Position numbers and translations under genes: made by a program
The notes under the pieces: model-generated
Told to the model about the DNA's origin: nothing
The model's input: only the letters and a program-made list of their open reading frames with translations
The model's database searches: none
Part shown: positions 11,221 through 22,000 of the stretch, piece after piece
How the letters are laid out: each line of letters opens with the position of its first letter
Numbering within the stretch: the first letter of the stretch is position 1
From: Nymphalis io
Taxonomy: Eukaryota; Arthropoda; Insecta; Lepidoptera; Nymphalidae
Assembly (NCBI RefSeq): GCF_905147045.1
Contig: NC_065911.1
Location: 9,424,001 to 9,488,000, forward strand
DNA length: 64,000 bases
Direction: 5' to 3'

Positions 11221-13661
11221 TCATGAAGCAAGATAGTGCTCTTTTATCATTTTTTTAAAAGAAGTAATAGTTGGTGCACGTCTTGCTTCTAGTGGAAGAG
11301 AGTTCCAAAGACGAATTGAATGGACTGTAAATGAGTCACTATAAAAAGATGTTGTATGAGGTGGTATTTTTAAAATCAAATTCTCTTCAGAACGAAGATT
11401 ATGGCTATGTGAAGAACTAAGAAATTGAAAACGTTCTTTTAGATATGAAGGAGAAGACGGATTGAACAGAATACAGTACAGAAGTTGAAGGATGTGAGTA
11501 TTCCTGCGAAGCCGGATTGGGAGCCACTTGAGCTTTTTACGAAATTCAGAAACGTGATCATATTTACGAAGACCAAATATGAATCGGATGCAAAGATTTT
11601 GGAGACGCTCAAGTTTATTAAGTTGCTCCTCTTTTAGATCAAGATAACATGCGTCAGCATAATCGAGAATTGGTAGTAGGAGTGACTGTGCTAACATAAT
11701 TTTGGTAGGGATGGGTAGAAAGTTGCGTAACCTTCGAAGGGAGCCAAAGGCTGCAAAAATTTTTTTACTAACCTCACTTATCTGTGGTTCCCAAGACAGG
11801 TGCTGGTCAAAGGAAATTCCCAAATTCCTAGCTGTAGCACTGAACGGTATGTTAACACCGTTAAAGTGTACAACCGGGAGATCCGAAAAAGATATACGAG
11901 AAATTAATTTTGAACTACCAATAATCAGCACCTGTGTTTAATTTGGGTTTACTCGTAATCCAAATGCAGTAGACCACTTAGAAATATTTAATAAATCATT
12001 ATTAACTAAATGTATAGTTTCAGGAAGGTTCGCAATTTTACTTTGTGAATAGATCTGAAGATCATCTGCATACAGGTGATAGAGAGAAGATATATGAGAA
12101 GTGATGGTACTTATAAGGACCGAAAACAAGAGGGGAGACAACACGCCACCTTGTGGAACGCCAGCAGTTATTTATTATATTGGGAGGATCATCTTACGAC
12201 TAATGCAATCCGAACCAATAGCATCAGAATTTATTGCTAAAATGTTCTTCTTAACATCACTATCAGTAAATTGACTAAAGAAAAAAGGAGAATTTTCAGG
12301 AGTTGATTTAGCAGAAATTTCTTTTAAAGTATTAGACTTCACAGCAGTGTCGAAAGTTTGAGAGGACGAAAAATGATTATTTAATTCATTTAAATTAATA
12401 TTGTGAGTATTTATATTTTTAGATGATTTTCCAACTCCTAAGGACTTGAGAAATTTCCAGACTCTAGCTGACTCCTCTTCCTCAGCTATAGATTTATGGA
12501 TATGGCGTCGTTGACTATCTCTACATAGCCTGTTGCAGCGATTGCGAACATTCAGATACTTGTCGCGATTTGTGTCAGTCGGATTACACCTATACTTAGC
12601 CTTGGCAATATTCTTTCTTACTTGGAGCTTCTTTATTTCTGGGGTGAGCCAAGGTGCAGGAAGGTGTTTTAGCCAGACAGGACGAATTGGTGCATGTAAA
12701 TCATACAGTTGAGTTAATAGGGAATTAAAAACTGTAACTTGCTCATTGACTGTATCAACATTTAAAATAACACTCCAATCAATGTTGGCAGCATCCTCCC
12801 GCAGACTATTCAAATCCATTCCACCAAAATTACGCTGCAGAAGAATTCTCGATTTTGCTTTGGGTGGTTTGATTTTATAGGAAAGATAAAGAAGATCATG
12901 ATATGAAAAAGCAAGGGCGGAGCACTGCCCATGCTTTTCAACATGATCAACGGAAGAGACCAAAATTAAGTCGAGAAGAGAAGGGATAGAGTTAGGGAAG
13001 GAATGAGTAGCAGATAGGGGTAGGATTTGTAAATCTGCACTATTCAGTACAGATTTCAACAGACTAGAGCGATGGTCATTTTTTAAGAGACATGTATTAA
13101 AATCTCCCATAAGAATGGTATGGGCATACAACGGTTTAAATCGCTCTAGAAGGATTTCAAATGATGAAAAGTAATCGACTGTGAGGTTAGGACTATAGTA
13201 AACACCTAATAACATCTTAATATGACCAAAGATAACCTCAATAAAAAGGTGTTCAGCCCCTTCAACGGACAGAGGTGTCGATTGACTTATAATTGAAAAT
13301 GGAATGTGAGAACGGAGATAGATCGCCACTCCACCACCTGCCCGACCTACACGGTCGTTACGGATCAAATGAAATCCAGGAAGAGAGTAGGAAGTAGAAG
13401 GTAAGCAGGGTTTAAGCCAGGACTCAGATACGAGGATAGCATGTATTTTATTGCAATCGAATGATGATAACATATCAGGATAATGTGCAGGAATACTCTG
13501 AGCATTAATATGGATAACATTAAAATATTTTAGACAGTCTGAGAATAAAGAATTTATAGTTTCACCGAGCGAATGATACTATGAAAGCTGTCATTACTGC
13601 TCAATCCATCAGAAGAAAAAGAAAGAAAAGTTTCGTCCAAATCGTCATTGTTTCTAGACAT
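11221..13661 (-). pseudogene. Inner LINE ORF2: endonuclease/RT, inactivated
   Basis: The frame starts at ATG 13,661 (MSRNNDDLDE). It shifts by one base near 13,570 and continues as KYFNVIHINAQSIPA and the endonuclease domain (ILVSESWL, AGGGVAIYLRS, ILMGDFN). The expected SDH motif reads SYHD, with a TAT codon at 12,901-12,903 in place of Asp. At 12,172-12,177 two TAA codons stand between SRKMILPI and TAGVPQGGVLSP, so RT motifs 1-4 are missing while the frame is kept. YADDLQIYS follows. A TAA at 11,938-11,940 interrupts VNPN*TQVLIIG where Lys (AAA) would fit. The thumb and C-terminal region (SLRRLRNFLP, FKKMIKEHYLAS) continues to the stop at 11,221. Several independent lesions show a dead copy. 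Confidence 0.86.
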
Positions 13662-14253
13662 TTTTAAATTAAATATTCAGCAAATAAAATAAGTAAAAAT
13701 ATAAAGATAAATATATAAAATATATATGTAAAATAATAATAATATATATTAATTCTATAATTACAAAATAAAAATAGGTAAATGAATAATTATACGTTAA
13801 TTAATTTCATATGAACACTCACCCGCCAATTGTCTAGGGATAATCACTTAAACACAAACATAACAAAATAGAAACAATAATAACATTAAAAACTAACATT
13901 AACAAAAAAAAAATCAGATATTTATCAGGCTGCCATAACAACAATTTTTACTAAAAAGGAATATTATTATATTATATCTATATTTATCTATTATCTATCT
14001 ATATCGAATATGAAAATGAAGTAGAGACGATCTTTATAAATGTCTAGTATAGAACTAAAAAACTAACCATCCAAAGAAAGAAAACTATGGCGCCTGATTG
14101 ACAAACGTCAGAATGACGTTAACTTTTAACTAAATAGATTCGTAAATAGTTTTACACAACACAAAAATTAAATCGAAAGCAGGTAGACAGAGAAATAGTT
14201 TTAAAATTATAGAAAAACAAACAATAATAAGAAGAAAGATAAATATAAAATAA

Positions 14254-14976
14254 CTATTTCTTAACTACGCGCTTTGACCTCTGCAATACAACTTTATCGC
14301 TAGTGTTTGCCATGGGAATTTTTTGGACTGGGGACTTACAAGTTGAAATCGAGTCAAGATCAGATAAACATTCGGCACAATGTCTAGATCCATCTGGGGC
14401 GATAATGTGTATCAAACCGTCTCGTGTCCAACACTTGTTGATGCCGAACCGCTTCCTGGCCTCCAAAAACACATTGTGTCGGCTTTTCGTCAGGAACTCT
14501 GACTCTGTGACACCGGTGCCCTTCAACTTCGTTTTGGCGAACCAGACCTTATCCCTAATAGCAGTCTCGGTAAATTTGACCACTATAGGTCTGGGCTTGC
14601 TGTCCAAAGGTCTTCCCAAGCGATGACAAGATTTGATACTGCTGGTAGAAAAATTTGGCAAGTCCAAGTGCTCCGCAACAAGGCTGGTAACGCGAGCAGT
14701 GGCATCCTCGGATCTCTCTTCGCTAACACCATGGAAAAGAAGCACTTTTCGACGTCTCTGCATTTCAGTCCGATCCATTTCCCTGGCGAGAAACTCAATT
14801 TGTCGCTGAAGTCCACTTAGTGCAGTGAGAACAAAAGACTTAAAAGAATTGAACTCCGATGAAAGAGAAGGCACAGTTGCAGGTGTTGTTGTCCTCTGTA
14901 AGTCTTGCTGGAATTCATTCATACGGCTGTTGAATAAGTCGGTCATTGCAGCCAGAGACTCCTTGATAGATTCCAT
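14254..14976 (-). CDS. Inner LINE ORF1: nucleic-acid-binding protein
   Basis: An intact 240-residue frame from ATG 14,976 to TAG 14,254, read from the minus strand. The N-terminal ~90 residues are helical and heptad-like (NSRMNEFQQDLQRT, LSGLQRQIEFLAREMDRTEM), suggesting a trimerising coiled coil. The middle (about 95-190) resembles the L1-type ORF1 RNA-binding fold: RRRKVLLFHGV, then SIKSCHRLGRP, PRPIVVKF, and KLKGTGVTESEFLTKSR. A C-terminal stretch has a Cys pair (HCAECLSD) and ends in basic residues (RSKRVVKK). Such proteins bind LINE RNA and act as chaperones. It is the only full reading frame left in the nested block. It belongs to a mobile element, not to a host gene. Confidence 0.8.
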   Translation of the reverse strand: MESIKESLAAMTDLFNSRMNEFQQDLQRTTTPATVPSLSSEFNSFKSFVLTALSGLQRQIEFLAREMDRTEMQRRRKVLLFHGVSEERSEDATARVTSLVAEHLDLPNFSTSSIKSCHRLGRPLDSKPRPIVVKFTETAIRDKVWFAKTKLKGTGVTESEFLTKSRHNVFLEARKRFGINKCWTRDGLIHIIAPDGSRHCAECLSDLDSISTCKSPVQKIPMANTSDKVVLQRSKRVVKK

Positions 14977-15651
14977 TGTTGTTGTGTAGTTTTAAAGTGA
15001 CAAATAGTTCAAGTGATAAGTAATTTTAAAGAGGATTCACTATCTGGTGGGTAGAGTAGGTCATATACACATAATATATTATAAATTAACTTGTTTTAAA
15101 TAAATATTTATACTATAAAAATAAAAAAATCTTTAAGAGCTTTTAAAAGTGGTGTTGCTTGTTTTTTTACTCCTACCCTTTTCTAGCAATGTTGTTTCTC
15201 ACGGAGACACAAATACTCCGTCCTGCCGATACCAGCTACCTTAATTATCCCGGCTACACGCTTGAAGAATCCTTCAAAGCGAAAGTCGGAGTATGCTTGT
15301 TCGTCAGGACGGATGTTTGCTGTCACCGACTGCGCTGCTTGGAGGACCCCTCCTTCTCCATGTTGGTGGTACGTGTGGACCTGGTTCGTCAGAGCCGAGT
15401 CTACGTGTGCCTCTACAGATCCCACAATGGTGACTTGGAGACAAGCCGATTATTTGACCATCTTAGTCGGGTGGCAGATGCTGCGCAAGAGCAATTTCCT
15501 AACGCGGAATTGGTGTTTTTGGGGGATTTTAATGCTCACCACGAATCCTGGTTGAAATCCCTCAAAACTGACCATGCTGGAAAGACTGCTCATGCTTTTG
15601 CTCTCACACATGACTTGACCCAACTGGTTGATCAGCCCACCAGGATGAAAG

Positions 15652-15700
15652 GAAGGTGCTTGCCCATCAATGTCTGGGACATTGATGGGCAAGCACCTTC
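15652..15700. repeat. Perfect 23-bp inverted repeat inside the outer LINE ORF
   Basis: The arms at 15,652-15,674 and 15,678-15,700 are exact reverse complements with a 3-nt loop (tgg). The right arm encodes DIDGQAPS, which matches the family context before LLDLLLTS. The left arm adds about 11 residues (MKGRCLPINVW) after QPTR without breaking the frame. This is the pattern of an inverted copy made in place. Confidence 0.92.
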
Positions 15701-17708
15701 TCTACTGGACCTTCTGCTGACTTCTCACCCGGTGGAATATCAGGTTGTGGTTCAGGCTCCTCTTGGCTCTTCGGATCACAGCCTTATTTCTACCAGAGTG
15801 CCACAGGCCAAGCTTCCGCCACTAGCGGTATGCAAACGTCGCGTTTGGCACTATAAGTCGGCGGCTTGGGACGGTATGCGCGATTACTATGCGTCGGTCC
15901 CTTGGAAGGAACGTTGTTTCAGTGGGAATGACCCGACAGCTAGTGCCGCTGCTGTTGCTGGCGAGATCATGCTGGGAATGGAATACTATATTCCTAGCTC
16001 AGATCTCGTCAGTAGGAGTACGCGTAACCGTTGGTTCACTCGTGAATGTGCCGATGCTGTATCATCTAAGCAGGCGGCATATCGCAAGTGGATCAACGGC
16101 TGCATTAGCGGGGCATCTAACATTGACTCACTGAAAGCAAACTACAATAAAAATTCCAAGTCCTGTAGAAAGGCATACACGAGAGCGGATGCACAGCGCA
16201 TTGTACAGATTGGTCATGACCTTGTTTCGCATCCTAGGGGCTCCCGTAGCTTCTGGCGTCTGACCAAGTCTGTGCAAAACAATTTCTGCCAACCTTCGCT
16301 GCCACCGCTCAGAAATCCGGACGGATCGCTAGCTCACAGTCCGCAAGAGCAAGCTGATCTCCTGGCTAAACTCTTTGCCGACAATTCCGTCATCGATGAT
16401 TGTAGTGCACTGCCACCTACAATACCTGCATGTGGCCATACGATGCCTGACATTAAAATCAGGCAACGTGATGTGCGTGCGGAGCTGCAATCACTTGATG
16501 TACGGAAAGCTAGCGGTCCCGATGGAATACCAGCCATAGTGCTAAAGAAGTGCGCAGCGGAGCTGTCTCCTGTGTTAACGCGCCTGTTCCAACTTTCTCT
16601 CTCTTCGGGAAGTGTGCCGGAGGCTTGGAGAAGAGCTAATGTGCAAGCGGTTCCCAAAAAAGGGGATCGGTCTGACCCGGCAAATTATCGGCCAATAGCT
16701 ATCACCTCAGTACTTTGTAAGGTGATGGAACGGATTTTAAACAACCAACTGATCCATTACCTAGAAGATCACTGTCTGATTAATGATCGTCAGTACGGGT
16801 TTCGACCAAAACGGTCCACAGGTGATCTTCTAGCGTACGTAACACACCTCTGGGGTGAAGCTATCGACAAGCATGGAGAATCGTTGGCTGTCAGCCTCGA
16901 TATCTCCAAGGCTTTCGACAGGGTCTGGCACAGAAGTCTTCTCTCCAAGCTACCGGCATATGGTCTGCCTGCTCAGCTATGCACCTGGATTGCCAGCTTC
17001 CTACACAAGCGTAGCCTTCGTGTTTTAGTAGATGGTTGCGCTTCACAATTCTATGTAGTGAATGCTGGGGTCCCCCAGGGATCTGTGCTATCTCCCACAC
17101 TCTTTCTTTTGCATATCAATGATATGCTCTCCCTTGGGAACATACATTGCTATGCAGATGATAGTACAGTGCATGGTGGATACCACGGACGCGCAGTGGC
17201 TGGGCGGGCGGAAACTGAGGAGAGGCGGGAGAATCTTGTCATTGAACTCAATAGGACGTTAGAGCTCATCGCCAAATGGGGCTCTGATAATCTTGTTGAG
17301 TTTAATGCCAAGAAAACACAGGTATGCGCTCTCACGGCGAAAAAGTCAACATTTTCCCCTCTTCCCTCCCTCTGTGGTACTCCGCTTGTGATGCAAAGCA
17401 AAATCGCCATGCTGGGGATTGACGTTCGCTGCGACCTTAGTCCAAGGGATTACATCGAGGCTGTTATAAAAACAGCTTCACGGAAACTCGGAGTTCTGAA
17501 CAAGGTGCGGCGCTTTTTCACGCCACAACAACTGTGCCTGCTGTACAAAACACAGGTACGGTCTTGCGTGGAATATTGCTCGCACCTTTGGGATGGCTCC
17601 GCTAAGTACCTACTTGAGGCCTTGGACCGGTTGCAGCGACGTACCGTACGCATTATTGGCGACGTAAAGGTCACACCCTTGAACCTTTACAATTGCGTCG
17701 TGAGATAG

Positions 17709-18095
17709 CAGCACTGAGCGCTTTGCTCTGAGGAATTATTTTCTCTAATTCCTGCTTCCCCCTTCCTTCTTAAGTCCACGCGAGCTGGTTCTCGATGTCA
17801 CCGCCTTACTGTTACATCAATTCCATCGCGAACAAAGAAATTTGGCAACTCCTTTCTTTGTCGCACTTCCAAAAAATGGAATTCCTTACCAGCTCACGTG
17901 TTCCCCTCCTCTTACAACCGGGGTTCCTTCAAACGAGGCGTGAAGAGGCATCTTGCGGGCCGGCAAGGCGATGGCGGCTAGTGCAGAACGTTTTTCCCGT
18001 CTGTACTGGCCGTCGTCGCGTTTGTACTCTACTACCACTTACCATCAGGTGGAGTAGAGTCATTTGCCCTCCCGGCGAATATAAAAAAAAAAAAA
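17709..18095 (+). other. Decayed C-terminus and 3' tail of outer LINE
   Basis: Frameshifted C-terminal coding sequence to about 17,975, then the 3' UTR. The 18-mer CCACTTACCATCAGGTGG sits at 18,035-18,052, followed by 'catttgccctcccgg', ATAT and an A13 tract at 18,083-18,095. The same 18-mer, spacing class and A-rich end occur in Rep-D. Confidence 0.8.
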
Positions 18096-19083
18096 TTGCA
18101 AAATTTCAGATCTTTAGGACAAATAGAAAAGAGATACTAAGAGCTTGCAAGATTATACAAACTTTCAAAAATATCTCCTAAAAGATTAAATACGTAACAA
18201 ACTGTAAACGATCCACGTTAGAAGGAAATCATTTTTCTTCTATCAACCTGAACTAGGATAGCTTATTAGAATAACTCCGAGCCTTTTCGTTAAAAGGCGA
18301 GGAGGCCTTGGCCCAGCAGTAACATAGGCTGTTAATTGACATGATAAATTTTTTATGAAAAGTTATCACCGGTTTGGAATATAGATCAGGATTCTCTTCA
18401 TCTTCTGTTCTGCTATTTCTGTTTTGCATAAATAATATAAAACTCTGTATAATACATAATAGCACGATTGAAAGTTATGTTTGATGACGTAATGATTAAC
18501 ATTTTAAAGTTGGTTGCACATCTCTGACGTAAGACTGGCTGTGGTTACAATCACATTGCAGAATTTAATTGAAGCTGAAGACGAAAGATGCTCTCGGTAT
18601 TTGTTATCTTGAGTGGTCTTTATGATAAGTTTTAACATTAGAAAGAAATAACTAGGAGGATATCATTTCATTCTCAAGGTGTGCAATATATCTACTAACT
18701 CAATGATTGTACAATATAATAACCTTACCAAAAGGATGTATTTTGGATGTTTCCCAGGATGTTGATATATTTATACATTGCCTAAAAAAAGAGTTACTGA
18801 ATTACATTGTGTTGCTACTCTAAGTCGCTAGTTTTGATTATATATTAATACTTTTTATACGTATTTAATATTAGAAGGGCACCAAGCATTGGACCCTACT
18901 CACATATAACCTTCTGGCGTACTGACAAATATATTAATACTTATCATAGACTTTAATATAATACTACGTTTCCGCCTACGGTTTCGCCTGTGAGTAGAGA
19001 GGTGATAGGTACCATGTGTTATGTTTATTAATTTACAACTCCGCAAAATAAATAAAAATGCATGTTGTGAGGTGTTCGTTTCG
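18096..19083. other. AT-rich intergenic sequence
   Basis: A degenerate SINE-A 3' end lies at about 18,262-18,340 (ggcgaggaggccttggccca, then gcagtaacataggctgtta). The rest is unassigned. Confidence 0.45.
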
Positions 19084-19243
19084 ATACTTGGTAGTAGGGC
19101 TTCGTGCAAGCCCGTCAGGGGAAAATCTGCCGCCAAAAAACAATATTTATTATATCGTTGTGATGCGGTTTGATGGGTGAGTAAGCCAGTGTAGCTCCAG
19201 GCATAAGAGACATAACTTATTAGTCCCAATGGTTAATATTAAT
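19084..19243 (+). repeat. Rep-D copy 5, truncated
   Basis: The 5' half of Rep-D in sense order (ttggtagtagggcttcgtgc, ggtgagtaagccagtgta, cataagagacataac). The right part, including the CACTTACC motif, is missing. Confidence 0.7.
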
Positions 19244-20739
19244 TATATCAGCTATTGTGATGCTATGCTAATTCCGCATATATTTTTAACAGCATCATTT
19301 ATTAAATTAAAATAAGCATTATTTAAAAAAAATTAAGACATATTACTCAATATAAATAAAAATACGGAAAAAATATCAAGTTCGCATACTTCGATTACCA
19401 CCATACCATACAACCATATAAACTTAATTGTATATATACATATAGTAGATTATATATTTCATTTGAGAAAAATAGTAACTACTGAGTTTCATTTCCGATT
19501 CTTCGATAAAACTACATTATGTGTTCGAATTTATTATATAACACTCGCCCTTTTGTGTTGTGTTAGCAATAAGGAAATGACCAACACAAGATTCGATAAA
19601 AATATCAAAATATATAAGCAATTGTTTCGTTAATTGTGTTTTTATATAAATTGATTATTCTCGTTTCCTTATAGCTTTTAAATTAGGCGTTTTTTTGTGA
19701 TATATAAATTACGTCATGTTACGGTAGTGGAGTCGATTCGTGGTTTGTTAGAGTAATAGTTACTACTAGCAAAATCTGCGGCTTCGTTGCGTTCGTCGCA
19801 CAGTTTGTGATGTGTGTGCCAATTTAACGTACAACAAGTACGTCGCCTGTTTGAATTGTACATCAATTAAAATATTTAAATTATTAGTTAGCAGCTGTAG
19901 ATAAATTAAAAAATTAAATTATTTAGTTTTGGTAACTCACAAATAGTCATATAGACTTAAAAAGAGGCAGTTATTTTAAACTCACAGACAGAGCGTTCAA
20001 TTTTATTTATTTCTATAGCTTTGTGTATTGACCGGCTATTTCTAGCTGGGCTGTTATTTGATTTAATAAATTGATAACTGTTAAGGAACTGGACTATTTA
20101 TATAGTAAGCTAGGTTATCGTACTGAAGGCAAAAAAAAACGTAGTGTACTGACAGTATAATTTCACATCATATTTCTGCTATCGGCATTCAAGCTGATGT
20201 ATTTTGCAACTAAATTTTGCAACTATATACAAAAACATGTCTTGTGGCGGGGATTGAATATATCAGTAATTGCATACACAAGTTGTGATGTCGCCAGGCA
20301 GACAGTCTACCGTAAAAATCTATCAAATATGTTTTTTATTTAAAATTTTCACGAAGTGGACCACCTATACATTAAACATGAAGTAGTTCTAGATTTTTTT
20401 TTTTATAATATCATCATGGAGAGTTACAGTTAGTCCTCAGAATAAAAATCCTATCTACTATATATATAGCCCCGGATTTATGCCTAGGCCTACAAGACAT
20501 CGGCCTAGGGGCCACGGCAGTTATTCTAACCGCTTGGGTGGGCTCAAATATCAAATTATATAGCGTTGGTTCTCTAAATCCGGACTGCGTGGAATGGTGG
20601 GAAAAATGTTATCGTTTTCCAGTTAGGTCGCAATTCCGAACATCTGGATGAAAAATGACCCAGCTTTCCTGTCACCGATGGAGGCAATAAATGTGTTATT
20701 AAAAAAAGACTGTCCCACAAGTCGGATCGCATCTCCTTT
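19244..20739. other. AT-rich intergenic sequence
   Basis: No gene supported. A moderately CG-containing patch at 19,730-19,850 (ctgcggcttcgttgcgttcg) might be regulatory but has no donor site or initiator I would defend. Confidence 0.4.
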
Positions 20740-20885
20740 TTGAAATGGCTTGGAGCTAACTCCACGGTGTATTCCTCACGATATATACACAAATAAAACA
20801 TATAAATTTTAGTGGTGGTTTCTCGGGTTTGAACTCTGAATCATCGATTAAGATTCACGTCATTTAATCTAAGCCATCACGGGGT
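20740..20885 (-). repeat. Decayed SINE-A copy
   Basis: Minus-strand SINE-A blocks in order: ggcttggagctaactccac, cctcacgat, attttagtggtggtttctcg, ggtttgaactctgaatcatc and gattaagattcacgt, ending in the broken A-box side. Heavily substituted. Confidence 0.6.
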
Positions 20886-21133
20886 GTCTATAACCAACCA
20901 ACTACAAACGGAACAAAGATATAATTTGGAGTTAGAGACGAAAATAGCTATTACTTGCACGTATAAAATAATAATATAATTGACTATGAAGCGCGTCCAC
21001 TGTCTGGGTCCTGATTGAATTGCAAGCCTTGAAATAATTTTCCGCGGAACATGCTGAGTCAGAGTCTTTTCATAGATACAGTACTTGCTTCGCTTTCTGC
21101 CTAGCTTTATAATTCTGTTACTGGTTGTTTCTG

Positions 21134-21431
21134 CCGAGATGGCCCAGTGGTAAGAACGCGTGAATCTTAACCGATGATCGTGGGTTCAAAACCGGGCAAG
21201 CACGATTGAATTTTTATGTGCTTAATTTGTGATTATAATTCATCTCGTGCTGTACGGTGAAGGAAAACATCGTGAGGATACCTGCATGTGTCTAATTTCA
21301 CTGAAATTCTGCCACATGTGTATTCCACCAACCCGCATTGGAGCAGCGTGGTGGAATACGCTCCTAACCTTCTCCTCAATAAGAGGAGAGGACGCCTTTA
21401 GCCCAGCAGTGGGACATTCACGGGCTGTTGC
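21134..21431 (+). mobile_element. SINE-A copy with 11-bp target duplication
   Basis: Full length, about 298 bp. The head has A box TGGCCCAGTGG and a B box in 'gtgggttcaaaacc'. The body has ctcgtgctgtacggtgaagg, the ccacatgtgtattccaccaa block and cagtgggacattca. The flanks share GGTTGTTTCTG at 21,123-21,133 and 21,432-21,442. A short open frame at 21,229-21,447 is repeat-derived. Confidence 0.9.
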
Positions 21432-21442
21432 GGTTGTTTCTG

Positions 21443-22000
21443 AATAAATAAGCTTAGCGACTCTCCAACTAGTGGGTACTATCTCCTTATTATTTATGGG
21501 ATTGTATATCGTCCGAGCTATTGTTTAAGCGTGCGAAATTTTAACTGATTGTTGGTAGCCGCAAGACAAGCTTGTCTAGTGTGGGGCCACTGGATGTTTT
21601 GTGACAATGTTAATCTTTTGTGTTAATAAATTTATTTTTATTTTATCTATTTTTCCATTTAGCAATTCCAATACGAAATAGATCAACTCAGAACAATAAT
21701 AATAGAAAGATAGATAGCCAGAAAACCGGTCCTCCTCAGGGGCCCAGATACCTCACATCATTAAAAATAAGATATAAATAATAGATCTAGCACTATATTT
21801 GAAAACTTACAAAAGTATAATTTGATAATAAATTGTAATATTTTGTCAAATTGTAGACTTGTAAAGTTTTTTGGTATAAACCTTCTAGCTTTTTGCCACG
21901 TTAGAATATCTTTCATCCCAGGTTTATATCTACAGGTTTCCTCATTATCTCTTTTTAAATGCCTAGACTAGATGGATTACATTCATTCAATTAACAAATT
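21443..22000. other. AT-rich intergenic sequence
   Basis: No recognisable feature. Confidence 0.4.

Larger units (their letters stand above)
10293..15184 (-). mobile_element. Inner two-ORF non-LTR retrotransposon
   Basis: A CR1-superfamily LINE inserted on the minus strand. It has a 5' UTR (about 14,977-15,184), ORF1 (14,976-14,254), an AT-rich spacer, ORF2 (13,661-11,221) and a 3' UTR whose minus-strand end carries gtgtgcaataaagagtatat. The outer LINE reads AGCAAT at both borders (10,287-10,292 and 15,185-15,190). This fits a short target-site duplication, although six bases could also include a chance base. The length of 4.9 kb includes the RTE fragment. Without it the element is about 4.3 kb, and about 0.6 kb of its RT core appears deleted. 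Confidence 0.82.
10144..17708 (+). pseudogene. Outer LINE ORF: endonuclease/reverse transcriptase, broken
   Basis: In life this protein would nick target DNA and reverse-transcribe its own RNA. The first 49 codons (10,144-10,290, beginning MAQQKRNN and containing FSNIRGLHTNLNAVHHHLET) are the start of an AP-endonuclease domain. The rest runs from 15,189 to 17,708. Visible motifs are GDFNAHHESW and SDHSLI (endonuclease) and the RT blocks SGPDGIPA, NYRPIAITS, QYGFRPKRST, LDISKAFDRVWH, AGVPQGSVLSPTLF, with the catalytic YADDS at 17,151-17,165. Damage: the 4.9-kb insertion, an extra hairpin segment at 15,652-15,700, and loss of frame after about 17,690. C-terminal pieces survive in other frames to about 17,975 (for example HVFPSSYN and SFKRGVKRHLAGRQG). 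Very GC-rich compared with the flanks. A dead copy. Confidence 0.88.
9541..18095 (+). mobile_element. Outer non-LTR retrotransposon, split by insertions
   Basis: A jockey/CR1-type LINE on the plus strand. It has a GC-rich 5' UTR (about 9,541-10,143), one long ORF starting at ATG 10,144, a decayed 3' end, and a poly(A) tract at 18,083-18,095. The ORF breaks off at 10,290 after ...ETARPA and resumes at 15,189 with MLFLTETQ. The 4.9 kb between them belongs to another LINE on the other strand. Taking out the insert, the element is about 3.7 kb. The 5' boundary is approximate (change from AT-rich to GC-rich sequence). I could not find a flanking target duplication. Confidence 0.85.

Noticed and set aside
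17795..18181. 128-codon plus-strand frame after the outer LINE ORF
   Set aside because: It is an off-frame reading of the LINE's decayed C-terminus and 3' tail. The true C-terminal words (FKRGVKRHLAGRQG) occur in another frame.
19730..19870. Possible second promoter (CG-containing patch)
   Set aside because: Lower CG density than 42.7 kb and no convincing initiator, TATA or donor site.
20465..20550. GC-rich patches with 'cctaggcc' words (20,465; 22,600; 33,600; 37,880)
   Set aside because: They seem related and may be an old repeat, but they are too short and diverged to define a family.
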